Assembly: GCF_963678975.1 (NCBI RefSeq)
Contig: NC_089272.1
Span: forward strand, 23,262,200-23,326,199
Length of the DNA stretch: 64,000 bases
DNA from: Dysidea avara
Lineage: Eukaryota > Porifera > Demospongiae > Dictyoceratida > Dysideidae
Direction of reading: 5' to 3'
Shown: positions 36,885-50,897 of the stretch, piece after piece
Position numbering within the stretch: position 1 is the stretch's first letter
Layout: every line of letters starts with the position of its first letter
Made by a program: the position numbers and the translations under genes
Notes under the pieces: generated by a model
Database searches by the model: none
What the model was told of the DNA's origin: nothing
The model's input: the letters and a program-made list of their open reading frames with translations, nothing else

Positions 36885-39800
36885 ATAATTTCAAACTATT
36901 TTATAAAGGTTACAATTTTAACAATGGTGGCACAAGCAACAGCTACCAATTCATTCAAATGCTAATGGTAGTGGCAATCCTAATTCCTAACAAGCAGGTG
37001 GCTATACAATTTCAAACTATTTTATAAAGGTTACAATTTTAACAATGGTGGCACAAGCAACAGCTACCAATTCATTCCAATGCTAATGGTAGTGGCAATC
37101 CTAATTCCTAACAAGCAGGCGGCTATACAATTTCAAACTATTTTATAAAGGTTACAATTTTAACAATGGTGGCACAAGCAACAGCTACCAATTCATTCCA
37201 ATGTTAATGGTAGTGGCAATCCTAATTCCTAACAAGCAGGTGGCTGTACAATTTCAAACTATTTTATAAAGGTTACAATTTTAACAATGGTGGCACAAGC
37301 AACAGCTACCAATTCATTCCAATGTTAATGGTAGTGGCAATCCTAATTCCTAACAAGCAGGTGGCTGTACAATTTCAAACTATTTTATAAAGGTTACAAT
37401 TTTAACAATGGTGGCACAAGCAACAGCTACCAATTCATTCAAATGCTAATGGTAGTGACAATCCTAATTCCTAACAAGCAGGTGGCTATGCTACCAATTC
37501 ATTCCAATGTTAATGGTAGTGGCAATCCTAATTCCTAACAAGCAGGTGGCTATACAATTTCAAACTATTTTATAAAGGTTACAATTTTAACAATGGTGGC
37601 ACAAGCAACAGCTACCAATTCATTCCAATGCTAATGGTAGTGGCAATCCTAATTCCTAACAAGCAGATAGCTATACAATTTCAAACTATTTTATAAAGGT
37701 TACAATTTTAACAATGGTGGCACAAGCAACAGCTACCAATTCATTCCAATGCTAATGGTAGTGGCAATCCTAATTCCTAACAAGCAGGTGACTATACAAT
37801 TTCAAAATATTTTATAAAGTTACAATTTTAACAATGGTGGCACAAGCAACAGCTACCAATTCATTCCAATGCTAATGGTAGTGGCAATCCTAATTCCTAA
37901 CAGGCAGGTGGCTATACAATTTCAAACTATTTTATAAAGGTTACAATTTTAACAATGGTGGCACAAGCAACAGCTACCAATTCATTCCAATGCTAATGGT
38001 AGTGGCAATCCTAATTCCTAACAAGCAGATAGCTATACAATTTCAAACTATTTTATAAAGGTTACAATTTTAACAATGGTGGCACAAGCAACAGCTACCA
38101 ATTCATTCCAATGCTAATGGTAGTGGCAATCCTAATTCCTAACAAGCAGGTGGCTATACAATTTCAAAATATTTTATAAAGTTACAATTTTAACAATGGT
38201 GGCACAAGCAACAGCTACCAATTCATTCCAATGCTAATGGTAGTGGTAATCCTAATTCCTAACAGGCAGGTGGCTATACAATTTCAAACTATTTTATAAA
38301 GGTTACAATTTTAACAATGGTGGCACAAGCAACAGCTACCAATTCATTTCAATGCTAATGGTAGTGGCAATCCTAATTCCTAACAAGCAGATAGCTATAC
38401 AATTTCAAACTATTTTATAAAGGTTACAATTTTAACAATGGTGGCACAAGCAACAGCTACCAATTCATTCCAATGCTAATGGTAGTGGCAATCCTAATTC
38501 CTAACAAGCAGGTGGCTATACAATTTCAAAATATTTTATAAAGTTACAATTTTAACAATGGTGGCACAAGCAACAGCTACCAATTCATTCCAATGCTAAT
38601 GGTAGTGGCAATCCTAATTCCTAACAGGCAGGTGGCTATACAATTTCAAACTATTTTATAAAGGTTACAATTTTAACAATGGTGGCACAAGCAACAGCTA
38701 CCAATTCATTCCAATGTTAATAGTAGAGGCAATCCTAATTCCTAACAAGCAGGTGGCTATACAATTTCAAACCGTTTTATAAAGGCTTACAATTTTAACA
38801 ATGGTGGCACAAGCAAGAGCTGCCGATTCGTTCCAATGTTAATGGTAGTGACAATCCAAATTCCTAACAAGCAGGTGGCTATACAATTTCAAACCGTTTT
38901 ATAAAGGCCTACACTACAATTTTAGCAGTGGTGGCACAAGCAAGAGCTACCGATTCATTCCTATGTTAATGGTAGTGGCAATCCTAATTCCTAATAAGCA
39001 GGTGGCTATACAATTTCAAACCATTTTATAAAGGCTTACAATTTTAGCAGTGGTGGCACAAGCAACAGCTACCGATTCATTCCAATGTTAATAGTAGAGG
39101 CAATCCTAATTCCTAACAAGCAGGTGGCTATACAATTTTATAAAGGCTTGCAATTTTAACAATGGTGGCACAAGCAAGAACTACCGATTCATTCCAATGT
39201 TAATGGTAGTGACAATCCTAATTCCTAACAGGCAGGTGGCTGCACAATTTTGAACTGTTTTATTAAGGCTTACAATTTTAACAATGGTGGCACAAGCAAG
39301 AGCTACCGATTCATTCAAATGTTAATGGTAGTTGCAATCCTAATTCCTAACAAGCAGGTGGATATACAATTTCAAACTATTTTATAAAGGTTACAATTTT
39401 AACAATGGTGGCACAAGCAACAGCTACAAATTCATTCCAATGCTAATGGTAGAGACAATCCTAATTCCTAACAAGCAGGTGGCTATATAATTTTATAAAG
39501 GCTTACAGTTTTAACATTGGTGGCACAAGCAAGAGCTGCCGATTCGTTCCAATGTTAATGGTAGTGGCAATCCTAATTCCTAACAAGCAGGTGGCTATAC
39601 AATTTCAAACCGTTTTATAAAGGCTTACAATTTTAGCAGTGGTGGCACAAGCAAGAGCTGCCGATTCGTTCCAATGTTAATAGTAGTGACAATCCAAATT
39701 CCTAACAAGCAGGTGGCTATACAATTTCAAACCGTTTTATAAAGGCCTACACTACAATTTTAGCAGTGGTGGCTTAAGCAAGAGCTGCCGATTCATTCCA

Positions 39801-40669
39801 ACGTTAATGGTAGTGGCAATCCTAATTCCTAACAAGCAGGTGGCTATACAATTTCAAACCGTTTTATAAAGGCTTACAATTTTAGCAGTGGTGGCACAAG
39901 CAACAGCTACCGATTCATTCTAATGTTAATGGTAATTGCAATCCTAATTCCTAACAAGCAGGTAGCTATACAATTTTATAAAGGCTTGCAATTTTAACAA
40001 TGGTGGCACAAGCAAGAACTACCGATTCATTCCAATGTTAATGGTAGTGACAATCCTAATTCCTAACAAGCAGGTGGCTATACAATTTTATAAAGGCTTG
40101 AAATTTTAACAATGGTGGCACAAGCAAGAACTACCGATTCATTCCAATGTTAATGGTAGTGACAATCCTAATTCCTAACAGGCAGGTGGCTGCACAATTT
40201 CGAACTGTTTTATTAAGGCTTATAATTTTAACAATGGTGGCACAAGCAAGAGCTACCGATTCATTCTAATGTTAATGGTAATTGCAATCCTAATTCCTAA
40301 CAAGCAGGTGGCTATACAATTTTATAAAGGCTTGCAATTGTAACAATGGTGGCACAAGCAAGAACTACCGATTCATTCCAATGTTAATGGTAGTGACAAT
40401 CCTAATTCCTAACAGGCAGGTGGCTGCACAATTTCTAACTGTTTTATTAAGGCTTACAATTTTAACAATGGTGGCACAAGCAACAGCTACCAATTCATTC
40501 AAATGCTAATGGTAGTGGCAATCCTAATTCCTAACAGGCAGGTGGCTATACAATTTCAAACTATTTTATAAAAGTTACAATTTAACAATGGTGGCACAAG
40601 CAACGGCTACAAATTCATTCCAACATTAATGGTAGAGACAATCCTAATTCCTAACAAGCAGGTGGCTAT
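36885..40669 (+). repeat. Higher-order repeat copy 2 (3,785 bp)
   Basis: Direct tandem copy of 33100-36884. By eye I found only isolated substitutions, such as GTGGTAAT near 38247 for GTGGCAAT and CATTCCTATG near 38962 for CATTCCAATG. The junctions are at GGCTATATAATTT (about 36880 and 40665), where the two copies exit into different sequence. Such low divergence means a very recent duplication, or duplicated haplotypes in the assembly. Confidence 0.9.
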
Positions 40670-43418
40670 ATAATTTTATAAAGGCTTACAGTTTTAACAT
40701 TGGTGGAACAAGCAAGAGCTGCCGATTCGTTCCAATGTTAATGGTAGTGGCAATCCTAATTCCTAACAAGCAGGTGGCTATACAATTTCAAACCGTTTTA
40801 TAAAGGCCTACAATTTTAGCAGTGGTGGCACAAGCAAGAGCTGCCGATTCATTCCAATGTTAATGGTAGCGACAATCCTAATTCCTAACAAGCAGGTGGC
40901 TATACAGTTTCAAACTGTTTTATAATGGCTTACAATTTTAGCAGTGGTGGCACAAGCAAGAGCTGCCGATTCGTTCCAATGTTAATAGTAGTGACAATCC
41001 AAATTCCTAACAAGCAGGTGGCTATACAATTTCAAACCATTTTATAAAGGCCTACACTACAATTTTAGCAGTGGTGGCACAAGCAAGAGCTGCCGATTCA
41101 TTCCAATGTTAATAGTAGAGGCAATCCTAATTCCTAACAAGCAGGTGGCTATACAATTTTATAAAGGCTTGCAATTTTAACAATGGTGGCACAAGCAAGA
41201 ACTACCGATTCATTCCAATGTTAATGGTAGTGACAATCCTAATTCCTAACAAGCAGGTTGCTATACAATTTCAAACCGTTTTATAAAGGCTTACAATTTT
41301 AGCAGTGGTGGCACAAGCAACAGCTACCGATTCATTCCAATGTTAATAGTAGAGGCAATCCTAATTCCTAACAAGCAGGTGGCTATACAATTTTATAAAG
41401 GCTTGCAATTTTAACAATGGTGGCACAAGCAAGAACTACCGATTCATTCCAATGTTAATGGTAGTGACAATCCTAATTCCTAACAGGCAGGTGGCTGCAC
41501 AATTTCGAACTGTTTTATTAAGGCTTACAATTTTAACAATGGTGGCACAAGCAAGAGCTACCGATTCATTCTAATGTTAATGGTAATTGCAATCCTAATT
41601 CCTAACAAGCAGGTGGCTATACAATTTTATAAAGGCTTGCAATTTTAACAATGGTGGCACAAGCAAGAACCACCAATTCATTCCAATGTTAATGGTAGCG
41701 GCAATCCTAAATCCTAACAGGCAGGTGGCTGTACAATTTTATAAAGGCTTGCAATTTTAACAATGGTGGCACAAGCAAGAACCACCAATTCATTCCAATG
41801 TTAATGGTAGCGGCAATCCTAATTCCTAACAGGCAGGTGGCTGTACAATTTTATAAAGGCTTGCAATTTTAACAATGGTGGCACAAGCAAGAACTACTGA
41901 TTCATTCCAATGTTAATGGTAGTGACAATCCTAATTCCTAACAGGCAGGTGGCTGCACAATTTCGAACTGTTTTATTAAGGCTTACAATTTTAACAATGG
42001 TGGCACAAGCAAGAGCTACTGATTCATTCCAATGTTAATGGTAGTGGCAATCCTAATTCCTAACAAGCAGGTGGCTATACAATTTTATAAAGGCTTGCAA
42101 TTTTAACAATGGTGGCACAAGCAAGAACCACCGATTCATTCCAATGTTAATGGTAGTGGCAATCCTAATTCCTAACAAGCAGGTGGCTGTACAATTTTAT
42201 AAAGGCTTACAATTTTAACAATGTGGCACAAGCAAGAACTACCGATTCATTCCAATGTTAATGGAAGTGACAATCCTAATTCCTAACAAGCAGGTGGCTG
42301 TACAATTTTATAATGGCTTACAATTTAACAATGGTGGCACAAGCAAGAGCTACTGATTCATTCCAATGTTAATGGTAGAGGCAATCCTAATTCCTAACAA
42401 GCAGGTGGCTATACAATTTTATAAAGGCTTGCAATTTTAACAATGGTGGCACAAGCAAGAACCACCGATTCATTCCAATGTTAATGGTAGCGGCAATCCT
42501 AATTCCTAACAAGCAGGTGGCTATACAATTTCAAACTATTTTATAAAGACTTACAATTTTAACAATAGTGGCATAAGTAAGAGCTGCCGATTCATTCCAA
42601 TGTTAATGGTAGCGAGAATCCTAATTCCTAACAAGTAGGTGGCTATATAATTTTATAAAGGGTACAATTTTAACAGTGGTGGCACAAGCAAGGCTACCAA
42701 TTCATTCCAACATTAATGGTAGAGACAATCCTAATTCCTAACAAGCAGGTGGCTATATAATTTTATAAAAGCTTACAGTTTTAACATTGGTGGCACAAGC
42801 AAGAGCTGCCGATTCGTTCCATTGTTAATGGTAGTGGCAATCTTAATTCCTAACAAGCAAGTGGCTATACAATTTCAAACTATTTTATAAAGGCCTACAA
42901 TTTTAGCAGTGGTGGCACAAGCAACAACTACCGATTCATTCCAATGTTAATGGTAGCGACAATCCTAATTCCTAACAGGCAGGTGGTTGCACAATTTTGA
43001 ACTGTTTTATTAAGGCTTACAACTTTAACAATCGTGGCACACGCAAGAGCTGCCGATTCACTCCAATGTTAATGGTAGTGGAAACCTTAATTCCTAACAA
43101 GCAGGTGTCTATACATTTTCAACCTGTTTTATAAAGGCTTGCAATTTTAACAATGGTGGCACAAGCAAGAACCACCGATTTATTCCAATGTTAATGGTAG
43201 CGGCAATCCTAATTCCTAACAAGCAGGTGGCTATATAATTTTATAAAGGCTTGCAATTTTAACAATGGTGGCACAAGCAAGAGTTACCTATTCATTGCAG
43301 TGTTAATGGTAGCGGCAATCCTAATTCCTAACAAGCAGGTGGCTATACATTTTCAAACTGTTTTATAAAGTGCATGTAGTTGTATTAGTGTTGCTAACCA
43401 CACTATACTGTACTATAG

Positions 43419-45802
<2,384 letters not shown>

Positions 45803-46256
45803 TAGTTCAGTGCCAAAGTAAAAGATTTTCCCACTTAACTAATGATTGTGACCTGCTGAGCAAAAACCGGCCGTTTTCGACATTCCTCGAATTCCATTTT
45901 ATTGCATCTCTGTAATCTATAGTAACAAAAGAGTGGACAGCCAAAGTTTCAGCCTTTTATTATGAACGCTCTTAGAGTTATAGCGCTTGACAGTTGAAAC
46001 AGTGATAAACTCGATTAATTTTGTCGACAACAATACGTAAAATTAATGTAGTTTGCTCACCTCCCAACATACTTGACACTGATTATTAGATACACCACTG
46101 TCAATTGATGTGGTGTGTTTGGTAATTGTACAAGGACTCTGTCTGCTGTGGGAACCTAATCAGTTTTAAGGCTGGGATATAACTCTGGAGAAGATGTTCT
46201 GTGTACATATCAATTGGCTTGGAGGGGGTAATTTTAAATGGCTAAGGGTGAATACA

Positions 46257-46855
46257 CTAACTGATGGCATAGGTAATCTTGCCTAAACATATTTGTGTCC
46301 CTTTCCTAAACTGGTCTCCTTTTGACTGTTTAAGTGTGATCTGTACAAGTGTTGGAGAAGCTCTATTGTCTAAAGCTACATCTGATAAAAGCAAATCGGT
46401 TAAAGGGTCAAAGTAGTCCGGTGACGATGTGGTAAATTCACTGACTCTAAGAAGTCCAAAATAGGTAAGGCAGCAGGTGGCCAAGATCATCACATCTCTG
46501 TAGTTGCTGGTGTGTTTTGAAAACACTACATGAAGATGCACCATAATTGGAAAAGTAATAAGCAGCCGTTCCCTTGGTTCACGGGTAATTGCACATGATT
46601 TACGTATGCCTTTCAAAATGTAGTGTGATCTTGGTGTTGTTGGGGCAATGATTCTCTATTTGTGTAGTGCAACTGTACCTCACAGCAGAGAGGTACACTT
46701 GTATAGTAGCATAAGAAAGCCTGTAAGCTAGCATCAGAGCAAAAGGTGATGTACTTGCGGAGGCCAGCTGTGTAGGCTTTCTTTGTTGCTGCTGATATTC
46801 CTAAGTTGAAGTAGGTTTGTGCTGCTGCACTCAGTTGGAATAGTGTGACTGACAA
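46257..46855 (-). pseudogene. Tyrosine recombinase of the DIRS element, truncated
   Basis: From 46855: a core-binding (SAM-like) N-terminus, AAAQTYFNLGISAATKKAYT then AGLRKYITFCSDASL. A frame change near 46720-46615 follows, then GIRKSCAITREPRERLLITF, CCLTYFGLLRVSEFTTS and LVQITLKQSKGDQFRKGTQI. LLRVSEF carries the first catalytic arginine of the family, and the KQSKxDxFRxG block is typical of DIRS/Ngaro recombinases. The reading stops at 46257, and I find no HxxR box or nucleophilic tyrosine in the following 400 bp. The enzyme cannot be active as it stands. Confidence 0.75.
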
Positions 46856-47001
46856 GAGCTCTGTGGGTATAAGAAATCAGTAAAAAAAATTTTTTTGGTG
46901 TAAACATGGCAGCCATGATAACAGTATTAACAGTAGTACATGAATACATTAATGGTGTTAACAGCATATACAATTACAATCAAAATGATTGCCTATAAAT
47001 G

Positions 47002-47324
47002 AATCTAATCCAAAACAGCCAAGCTGTAAAAAAAGTGTGCGGCCCTCAGAAAGGCTATGGTGAAAAAAGATGTGAAATCCAAGGTGGCGGCCAAGAAATG
47101 GCTGTGATGGTAGGTTAATGGTAAAAATTTTAATAACGACAATTCAGGTGAATTTTTGTGCCGCTTCACAAAATTTACCTAAATTGTCATTATTAAAATT
47201 TTTACCATTAACCTACCATCACAGCCATTTCTTGGCCGCCACCTTGGATTTCACATCTTTTTTCACCATAGCCTTTCTGAGGGCCGCACACTTTTTTTAC
47301 AGCTTGGCTGTTTTGGATTAGATT
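47002..47324. mobile_element. Foldback element with about 145-bp arms, inserted in the DIRS element
   Basis: AATCTAATCCAAAACAGCCA at the left is matched exactly by TGGCTGTTTTGGATTAGATT at the right. The arms continue (CCTCAGAAAGGCTATGGTG, AAGAAATGGCTGTGATGG, AATGGTAAAAATTTTAATAA) to a loop of a few tens of bases. No coding content. Confidence 0.9.
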
Positions 47325-47485
47325 TCATTTCTTTTTGTATTTGTATACCCCAAAGCCGGCCTATGGCCAGCTTTGGGACTATTTTAACCTATGTTTTTTT
47401 TTCTTTACCACAGGAAGAAGAAAAGATAAAGTAGATGTACTTTAAATATTTTATCAGTAAATGTACAAATTATATATATAATACA

Positions 47486-47728
47486 TATGTCACCGGATTT
47501 GCGAAAAGGGGTCTTCCACACACTTCCAATTTGCCACCTTTGACAATTGATAACTTCAGAGTGGAAAGAGCTATTGCCTTGAAATTTGGGCATTGGTGAG
47601 CACCACTATAGCTGAATACATCGTGAAAGTTTCAGGTTAATATGTTACTTGAACACTGAGTTATGGTCTCCAACGTTTACGGAATTGGATGTGTGTGGAA
47701 GACCCCTTTTCATAAACCCGGTCACATA
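47486..47728. mobile_element. MITE with about 38-bp inverted ends
   Basis: The left end TATGTCACCGGATTTGCGAA + AAGGGGTCTTCCACACA matches the inverse of the right end TGTGTGGAAGACCCCTTTTC + ATAAACCCGGTCACATA. The 243-bp element has no transposase. The flanking AT-rich sequence does not let me fix a target-site duplication. Confidence 0.8.
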
Positions 47729-47744
47729 TATTGATTACAGAAAT

Positions 47745-49990
47745 CTCCATGGTGGTTTCTTTGTAACTGAACACTCTACAAGGTGAATTCTTCTAATTGC
47801 TCTCTCTACAGGGTGAATAGTTTGTAGCTGAACGATCTACAAGGTAACTTCTTCTAGCTGATCTCTCTACAGGATGATGTGTTTGTAGCTGAATTTTGTA
47901 TAGGTGATTTGTTTGCAGCTGAGCTCTTTACAGAATGGTTTCTTTGTAGCTGAACTCTCTAAAAGGTAACTTCTTCTAACTGATCTTTCTACAGGATGAT
48001 TTCTTTGCAGCTGAACTCTCTACATGGTGGTTTCTTTGTAGCTGAACTCTCTACAAGGTAATTTCTTCTAGCTGACCTCTCTACAGGGAGATTTGTTTGT
48101 AGCTGAACTCTCTACAAGGTAATTTCTTCTAGCTGATCTCTCTACAGGGTGATTTGTTTGTAGCTGAATTCTGTACAGGTGATTTGTTTGCAGCTGAGCT
48201 CTTTACAAAATGGTTTCTTTGTAGCTGAACTTTCTCCAAGGTAACTTCTTCTAACTGAGCTTTCTACAGGGTGATTTGTTTGTAGCTGAACTATCTACAA
48301 GGTAATTTCTTCTAGCTGATCTCTCTACAGGGTGATTTGTTTGTAGCTGAAATCCCTACAAGGTAACTTCTTCTAGCTGATCTTTCTACAGGGTGATTTG
48401 TTTGTAGCTGAGTTCTCTACAGGGTGTTTGTTTGCAGCTGAATTCTCTACAAGGTGACTTCTTCTAGCTGATCTCTCTACAGGATGATTTGTTTGTAGCT
48501 GAACTCTCTACAGGTGATTTGTTTATAGCTGAACTCTCTACAAGGCGATACTTCTAGGTGATCTCTCTACAGGATTCCTTGTTTCTAACTGAACTCTCAA
48601 CAGGGTGATCTGTTCATAGCTGAACTTTCTACTGGGTGATTTGTTTGCAGCTGAACTCTCTAAATGGTGGTTCTTTGTAGCTGAACTCTCTACAAGGTAA
48701 TTTCTTCTAGCTGAACTCTCTACAGGGTGACTTGTTTCTAGCTGATCTCTCTACAGGGTGATCTGTTCATAGCTGAACTTTCTACAGGATGATTTGTTTG
48801 CAGCTGAACTCTCTACATGGTAGTTTCTTTGTAGCTGAACTCTCTGCAATGTGACTTCTTCTAGCTGAACTCTCTACAAGGTGACTTGTTCCTAGCTGAT
48901 CTCTCTACAGGGTGACTTGTTTCTAGCTGAACTCTCTACAGGTGATTTGTTTGTAGCTGAACTCTCTACATGGTGGTTTCGTTGTAGCTGAACTCTCTAC
49001 AAGGTAACTTCTTCTAGCTGATCTTTCTACAGGGTGATTTGTTTGTAGCTGAATTCTCTACAGGGTGATTTATTTGCAGTTGAACTCTCTACAAGGTGAC
49101 TTCTTCTAGCCGAAATCTCTGCAGAGTGATTGATTTTTTTTGCAGCTGATCTTTCTACAGGGTGATTTGTTTGTAGCTGAATTCTCTACAGGGTGATTTA
49201 TTTGCAGTTGAACTCTCTACAAGGTGACTTCTTCTAGCCGAAATCTCTGCAGAGTGATTGATTTTTTTTGTAGCTGAACTCTCTACAGGGTGATCTGTTC
49301 GTAGCTGAAGAAGGTAACTTCTTCTAGCTAATCTTTCTACAGGGTGATTTGTTTGTAGCTGAGTTCTCTACAGGGTGATTTGTTTGCAGCTGAACTCTCT
49401 ACATGGTAGTTTCTTTGTAGCTGAACTCTCTACAATGTGACTTCTTCTAGCTGAACTCTCTACAAGGTGACTTGTATCTAGCTGATCTCTCTACAGGGTG
49501 ACTTGTTTCTAGCTGAACTCTCTACAGGTGATTTGTTTGCAGCTGAACACTCTACATGGTTTATTTCTTTGTAACTGAACTCCCTGCAAGGTGACTTCTT
49601 CTAGCTGATCTCTCTACAGGGAGATTTGCTTGTAGCTTAACTCTCTACAGGTGATTTGTTTGCAGCTGAATTCTGTATAGGTGATTTGTTTGCAGCTGAG
49701 CTCTTTACAGAATGGTTTCCTTGTAGCTGAACTCTCTACAAGGTAACTTCTTCTAGCTGATGTATCTACAGGGTCACTAGTTTGTAGCTGAATTCTCTAC
49801 ATGGTGGTTTCTTTGAACTATCTACAAGGTGACATCTTCTAGCTGATCTTTCAACAGGGTGATTTGTTTGTAACTGAACTCTCTACAAGAAAACTTCTTC
49901 TAACTGATGTCTGAACAGGGTGAATTGTTTGTAGCTGAACTCTCTACAGGGTAATTTGTTTGTAGCTGATCTCTAGAGATACAGGTTACT
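47745..49990. repeat. 31-bp minisatellite, about 70 copies
   Basis: The unit is about 31 bp: GATTTGTTTGTAGCTGAACT + CTCTACAGGGT. Alternate units read ACTTCTTCTAGCTGATCTCT, giving a loose 62-bp dimer. A longer block with a T8 insertion (GAGTGATTGATTTTTTTT) is duplicated at about 49051-49150 and 49160-49270. It lies between the RT and recombinase regions of the DIRS element. No frame is open. Confidence 0.93.
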
Positions 49991-50029
49991 TATTTCTAAC
50001 TGATCTCTTGAATTCTGTTCAGGGTGACT

Positions 50030-50890
50030 GCTCTATTAGGATGACTGCTATTAGAGTATCTCGATCTCGCACTTGCTACACCAAGTTGGATTTCGTGTTA
50101 TAACTCCGTGGCTTTAAGTCTGATTCTTCTACACCATTGAAGAGCCTTTCTAAGATGATAACTCCATCTGTACAGCGATTTTCAAAGCATTACCCCAAGC
50201 AGTTTATCTGGTAGGCGTGGCAAGCAGTCGTTTTTTATTAGCTAATCTCGATTGCATAATTGTTACACACTGTTGATTTTTTCGCTGTATCTTCCTGGTT
50301 TTTAGCTCGATTTCTTTCAAACCACAAAAGGTTTGAGGTTCAATAGTTAACCTATTCACCCACCGATTTTCAGCTTCTTCCCATACGCGGTTTACCCTGT
50401 AGGCGTGACAACATATTGGTATTATTTTTCGTGCATAATCGCTCATAACTCTTTGCCTGTTTATGGTATTCCAGCCAAAGTTGGTACCGAGATGCGCCTT
50501 TATACCCCCCTTCTGTGTGCCAAATGTCAAGGCAATCGGATAACGCGTTCGTGTTTTATAGCAGTTTTTGTAAGTGTGCGAAAAGAGGAAGAAAAATAAG
50601 AAGAAAAAAAAACGAAGAAACTAAGCCAATTTGTGAAGTCGCATATCTCAGGAATGCCTGAAGCGATTTCGCTCAAATTTGGAATGTGGAGTACTGATGT
50701 TGGAGGGAATGTACATAGCAAAATTCGTCTTGTTTCATCAAGGCAGCACAGAGCTACGGAGGTGCAAAAATTGCGTTTTCTTTCTTCCTGTCAATATACT
50801 CACGGGGTTGCGCGCCGGCTTCTTGGGCCGCACGACACACTACCGTGTGTCTTGATGATAAAGTCTTATGAAAAAGTTGAAGGAAGTGGG
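50030..50890. repeat. Composite dispersed repeat of unknown type
   Basis: Two diverged sub-units begin near GGTAGGCGTGGCAAGCAG (50211) and GTAGGCGTGACAACATAT (50400). Each is followed by a GCATAAT..GTTACAC / CATAACTC segment. A 50633-50880 block ends in GC-rich sequence (GTTGCGCGCCGGCTTCTTGG) and the palindrome GACACACTACCGTGTGTC (50834-50851). GACTGCTCTATTAGGATGAC occurs near 50026. ORFs here match nothing I recognise. It may be the end of an inserted transposon. Confidence 0.45.
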
Positions 50891-50897
50891 GGGAGAT

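Larger units (their letters stand above)
31960..43372 (+). repeat. Satellite array, 121-bp monomer, about 95 copies
   Basis: The monomer is about 121 bp. It contains CAATGGTGGCACAAGCAACA, GCTACCAATTCATTCCAATG, CTAATGGTAGTGGCAATCCT, AATTCCTAACAAGCAGGTGG, CTATACAATTTCAAACTATT and TTATAAAGGTTACAATTTTA. A shorter variant (about 107 bp) lacks the TTTCAAACTA segment. Variant classes differ at GCTACC/GCTGCC, AATTCATT/GATTCGTT and GGTTAC/GGCTTAC. There is no long ORF; stops occur in every frame of each monomer. The array ends at about 43372, only about 50 bp upstream of the first putative exon of the BEACH gene, so it may lie in or next to that gene. Confidence 0.97.

Noticed and set aside
31960-43372. 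Satellite as a gene with repeated protein domains
   Set aside because: Every monomer has stops in all frames, and length variants (107 and 121 bp) would shift any frame.
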